Assembly (NCBI GenBank): GCA_022376515.1
Contig: WTXI01000381.1
Location: 1-32,310, forward strand
Direction of reading: 5' to 3'
Origin: Lactifluus volemus
Lineage: Eukaryota > Basidiomycota > Agaricomycetes > Russulales > Russulaceae
DNA length: 32,310 nucleotides
The position numbers were made by a program, and so were the translations under genes. The notes under the pieces are model-generated. The model was not told where the DNA came from and searched no databases. It worked only from the letters and a program-made list of their open reading frames with translations. Of the stretch, positions 29,121 to 32,310 are shown one piece after another. Each line of letters starts with the position of its first letter. Position 1 is the first letter of the stretch.

Positions 29121-30074
29121 TTACTCACGGTCAGCAGCATAATCCCAATCAGTCATCTCCGCGTTGATCCAGCCAGACGTGGAGCGATCGACACCGTGGC
29201 CGTACCAGAGGTAAGCCTTCTTGTCGTCGGTGTAGGGGCACGACCAATGCCAGTGAGGGTGTTCTAGGGGGACTCTACAAGCGTCTCCGAACTTGCATTG
29301 CTGGTGGGGTTCGTGACATGAAGGGCCCGAATGGCCATAGTCGGCGCACCATTCGCACCATTGATGGAGGGGGCAGTCGACGTAGACGTGTCCGGGGTTT
29401 CGTCGCTTGCATCTACCACAATAGGGCGTGTGCGTGATCCGGGCTGCGGCGGAATCAGCGGCGGTTCCACTGCTACTATTGACGACCCGTTCCATGCAAG
29501 TCTTGCAGTGAAGGGCACCCTCGCCGTCATGAACTGCACTCCCTGTCCACTGGTCGTCGTTAGCGTCACCGTCATTATCAAGTGCCCATCCGAGTTCGTC
29601 GTCCTGGATAGGGGAGACAGATGAGGTGGGCGAGTTGCAGACGTTAGAGGCCGGTGAGTTTGATAAGGATGGTAACTGGTTGTTTGGCGGGGAGGGGGCG
29701 GCGTCGCTCCGCGTGAGTCTATCAAAATCGGGGAGGTCCTCGTTCCACGTTGGTGGGGGGACGGGAGTGGGGTCCACGGACGTTCGGATGGAGGTGTGAG
29801 GTAGTCCCAAATCGAACTTGTCGGTTTGGGTTGCTGTATGGCCCACGCTGCAAATTCGCAGGCCTGGAAGAGTGACTCCCTGAGGGTGTCATCGAGCGGC
29901 GTGATTCGCGGGTATAAGGCGGGAGATCGGGGTCGGGGAGCGGTTTCTGGGACGCCGTGTATAGCTCACTGGGATAAACGGTGGAGAGGCCGAACGAGGA
30001 TTGGTAGAGGAACGATGACGGGTGGACTGGGCGGATGGGACGTGGTGCGGGTAGGTCATATTGGGCTGAGACAT
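29121..30074 (-). pseudogene. ORF3 of element 2: post-pol zinc-motif protein gene
   Basis: ATG 30074 opens MSQPNMTYPHHVPSAQSTRH. After a frame change comes DDTLRESLFQACEFAAWAI, comparable to the WAVEHAMSI region of element 1. The frame from 29846 to TGA 29121 is intact. It carries a disordered acidic middle and then three metal-binding motifs: CGRCKRRNPGHVYVDC (C-x2-C-x6-H-x4-C), CEWCADYGHSGPSC (C-x2-C-x4-H-x4-C) and CKFGDACRVPLEH with a final C (C-x5-C-x5-H-x6-C). The last two, their order and the CEWC word are shared with element 1's ORF3. Two frame changes near 29890 break the N-terminal part. The start overlaps the still-open pol frame. Function is unknown; no membrane segment is seen. 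Confidence 0.7.
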
Positions 30075-32310
30075 GTTGCATACGTCGAATTGTGAGGACA
30101 GTAGGTAGTGGTGGTGTGGTGGTGGTAGCGATAGTAGTGGGGATGAAAGTTGGTGATGTCGTTTCTTGCTGAAGCAAGAGGGTTCTTATAGCTTTTGGTT
30201 GTGCTTTGTAAAAAGCTGTGAGTAGTTCTGGGGCGTCAACATTCTCGGCTGGTTCCCATGTGTTGTGTGCAGCGGAATAGCCTTTCCACTTTAGGAGATA
30301 TTGGAGTCTGGTCTTGTTCTTTGGTCCGATACGTCTTGACCCTAGAATAGCTTCTACTTCGTACTCCTCTTCTCCGTCTACAAGTTCCGGTGCAGGCTGT
30401 TCGAAGTTCGGACCATGTTCGGGTGTTTCCGTATAGGGGGCGATCAGTGATGTGTGAAACACATCATGAATCTGCCATCGATCTGGGAGTTTGAGGCGTA
30501 CAACTACCGGTGATATGACTTTGGTGATTGTAAAAGGTCCGTAGCGTTTTGGGGCTAGTTTGCTACTGAGGTGCGTCATTTTGAGGTTGGTGCCCTCGAG
30601 CCAGACCTTTTCTCCTATGGCATATTTTCGGTAGTGGCGTTGACCCTTCTTGTGTTTTGTGCGTTTGTGAAGGAGGGTCTGTGCATGCTTCATCGCTGAT
30701 CGGGCTTTTTCTCGGATGTTTTTGAGTTCTTCGGATCTTTTGTTGACATAGGGTAGATGGCTTGTGATTCGAGAGGTTGTGACTAAAGGGGTGTATCCGA
30801 TGAGAAGTTCATACGGAGTAAATCCGGTTGTGGCGTTTGGCCATGAGTTATGGACGAACTGGGCCATGGGTAGCAGCGTGGACCAGTCATTCATGTAATC
30901 ATTGCCGTAGATGCGAAGATATTGTTCTACTCGTTGGTTGCTTCTTTCTGATTGATCGTCTGTTTGAGGGTGATAGGCAGTACTGATATTTTGTGATATC
31001 TTGAGTTTCTGGCAGAGTCCCGTGGCTAGGTGTGATGTGAAACGGGGATCTCTATCAGAGATGATTCTTTGGGGACGCCGTAGTTCGGAAAAACGTTGGA
31101 GATGTATAAGTCGATAACTTCTTCCGTGGTGATTTTTTTTGTACATGGTAAGAAGACGGCAGCTTTAGTACAATCGTGATCAACGATCGTGAGGATGGAG
31201 TCATATCCATGTGATTCGGGAAGATCCGTGATAAGATCCATCGCCACGACTTGGAAGGGAACATTGGATGCTTCCTGTTCTCGTGGTTCAATGGGAGCGA
31301 TGGGGGGTTTTGGGCGATGGGTAAGGGGTTTTGTTGACTGGCATGTGGCGCATCCCTTGACGTATTGTGTAACATACTGCTTGAGTCCAGGCCACCAGAA
31401 GTTGTGGAAGACTTCTATCATGGTGTTGGCGATGCCTGGATGGCCAGCAAGCTGATGGTCGTGATAACGCCAGAGTATATCTTTCTTCAACTGGTCGTTT
31501 TCAGGAACTACTGGAGCGTCCGCTTTCCACCAGTGTCCTTCATGATCTTGTTCTAGCTGATGTTCCTCAGCCCATCGTTTCATGAGGTCGTCGCTTTCTT
31601 TTTGTGCTAGCCAGACGCGGTCTTCAATGGAATGAAGTTCCATTGCTTGAACAAAGAGTTTGTCAGGTAACACCACAATGTCTTCGTTATCGTCATCGCC
31701 TTTGGGAATGGCGGGATGTCGTGACAAAGCATCAGCACGATTTGTGGCGCCAGGTTTGTGAATGAGTTCAAAGTTGAATTCCGCTAATTTGCTCAAATAG
31801 CGCGCTACTCTTCGTGCGATGTTTCGTGGTGATCGATAAAATCGAAGGTTGTTGTGGTCGGTGTATACTTTGATTGGGAAAGGTGAGGACAATAACACGT
31901 GTTCCCATCGAAGGAGTCCTCTGACTACTGCTAAGAGTTCGCGGTCATATACTGGGTAGTTTCTTTCTGCGGCGTTGAAGGTATGTGAGTCGTAACCGAC
32001 TGCTCTGGGTTTGTTATCTTTGTCTCTTTGAAGTAGGACCGCTCCAGTGGCATATTGGGAGGCATCTACTTCAAGTTCAAAGGGTTTTGAGTAGTCAGGT
32101 CGGTACAGGACTGGGTCTTCTTGGACACGTTGGAGTAAAAATTTTTAGGGCATTACTGCACTCATCGGTCCAGTCGAACTTCACCCCCTTTTTTAGAAGT
32201 GCAGTAATGGGACGCGCGATGTCGGCAAAACCTCGGATGAAGGGTCATTGAAAACCGAGGACGCCAAGAGTACTTCTGACGTCTTCCACTTTGGTGAGGA
32301 CAGTGGGCCA
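29722..32310 (-). pseudogene. pol: Pol polyprotein of element 2, 3' part (RNase H-IN-chromodomain)
   Basis: Reading leftwards from 32310: the RT end with a stop near 32250 (GFQ then TGA), RNase H (FELEVDASQYATGAVL, ERNYPVYDRELLAVV, VYTDHNNLRFY), integrase zinc region (GHPGIANT ... CATC), core (MDLITDLPESHGYDSILTIV, DRDPRF, DDQSER, with D for the usual G), GEKVWLEG, PKRYGPFTI, IHDVFH, and a chromodomain (EYEVEAIL, LLKWKGYSAAHNTWEP). Lesions: a lost base near 31078 that shifts the frame between YGVP and RIISD, and breaks near 32145. After the chromodomain (about 30230) the same frame stays open to 29722, overlapping ORF3; that extension is Pro/Ser/Arg-rich and may not be real pol. Confidence 0.92.

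Larger units (their letters stand above)
28494..32310 (-). mobile_element. Ty3/gypsy chromovirus-type LTR retrotransposon, element 2, 3' part
   Basis: On the - strand, from the right edge of the window leftwards: end of RT, RNase H, integrase, chromodomain, ORF3, polypurine tract and the 3' LTR. Gag, protease, most of RT and the 5' LTR would lie beyond 32310. The LTR and protein text are clearly different from element 1, so this is another family of the same branch. Inactivating lesions are present in pol and ORF3. Confidence 0.93.

Overview
The window looks like repeat-rich, intron-rich nuclear DNA of a basidiomycete fungus, most likely an Agaricomycete. The evidence is short GT-AG introns, two DUF6535 membrane-protein genes (a family I know only from Agaricomycetes), two lineage-restricted genes of Agaricomycete type, and chromodomain-bearing Ty3/gypsy retrotransposons. 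No bacterial-style operon, CRISPR array, rRNA or tRNA gene was recognised. Everything here comes from reading the sequence; no database search was run.

Left part (1-9820): a block of about 4.1 kb occurs twice in direct tandem (1-4068 and 5131-9318). Each copy holds a DUF6535 gene on the + strand, convergent with a decayed copy of the actin-related protein ARP2 on the - strand. In copy A the DUF6535 gene is broken by several single-base deletions; in copy B it is open for most of its length but loses its frame before the C-terminal tail. The two ARP2 copies are both dead and lost different internal parts. Between the blocks lies a decayed DID2/CHMP1 (ESCRT-III-associated) gene at 4095-4922, joined 26 bp from the cut end of the copy A ARP2 fragment.

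Middle part (9821-15240): mostly debris. It holds a truncated Ty1/copia-like relic (LTR plus gag start, - strand), fragments of unrecognised genes, a displaced copy of the DID2/DUF6535 intergenic sequence, and a 121-bp minisatellite (about five units, 14.15-14.79 kb).

Gene pair (15248-18512, - strand): two lineage-restricted protein genes of unknown function in tandem. The upstream one (354 aa, two exons) appears intact. The downstream one has at least five exons and two doubtful junctions.

Element 1 (18750-26395, + strand): a full-length Ty3/gypsy chromovirus-type LTR retrotransposon with 480/478-bp LTRs and a GACAG target-site duplication, inserted 238 bp upstream of the 354-aa gene. Gag is intact, while pol carries two stop codons and several frameshifts. 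The RNA-level signals are unusually readable. The sequence just after the 5' LTR is exactly complementary over 11 nt to the predicted 5' end of the element's own transcript (Tf1-like self-priming). A GGGTTTT slippery heptamer, 5-nt spacer and 9-bp stem-loop sit at the gag/pol junction (-1 frameshifting). A third gene, ORF3, lies after pol and ends in cysteine/histidine-rich zinc-binding motifs.

Element 2 (28494 to the window end, - strand): a second, different Ty3/gypsy chromovirus seen from its 3' LTR into RNase H. It carries a homologous ORF3 in the same place. The shared post-pol zinc-motif gene is the best candidate here for something under-described. Between the elements (26396-28493) there is no supportable gene.
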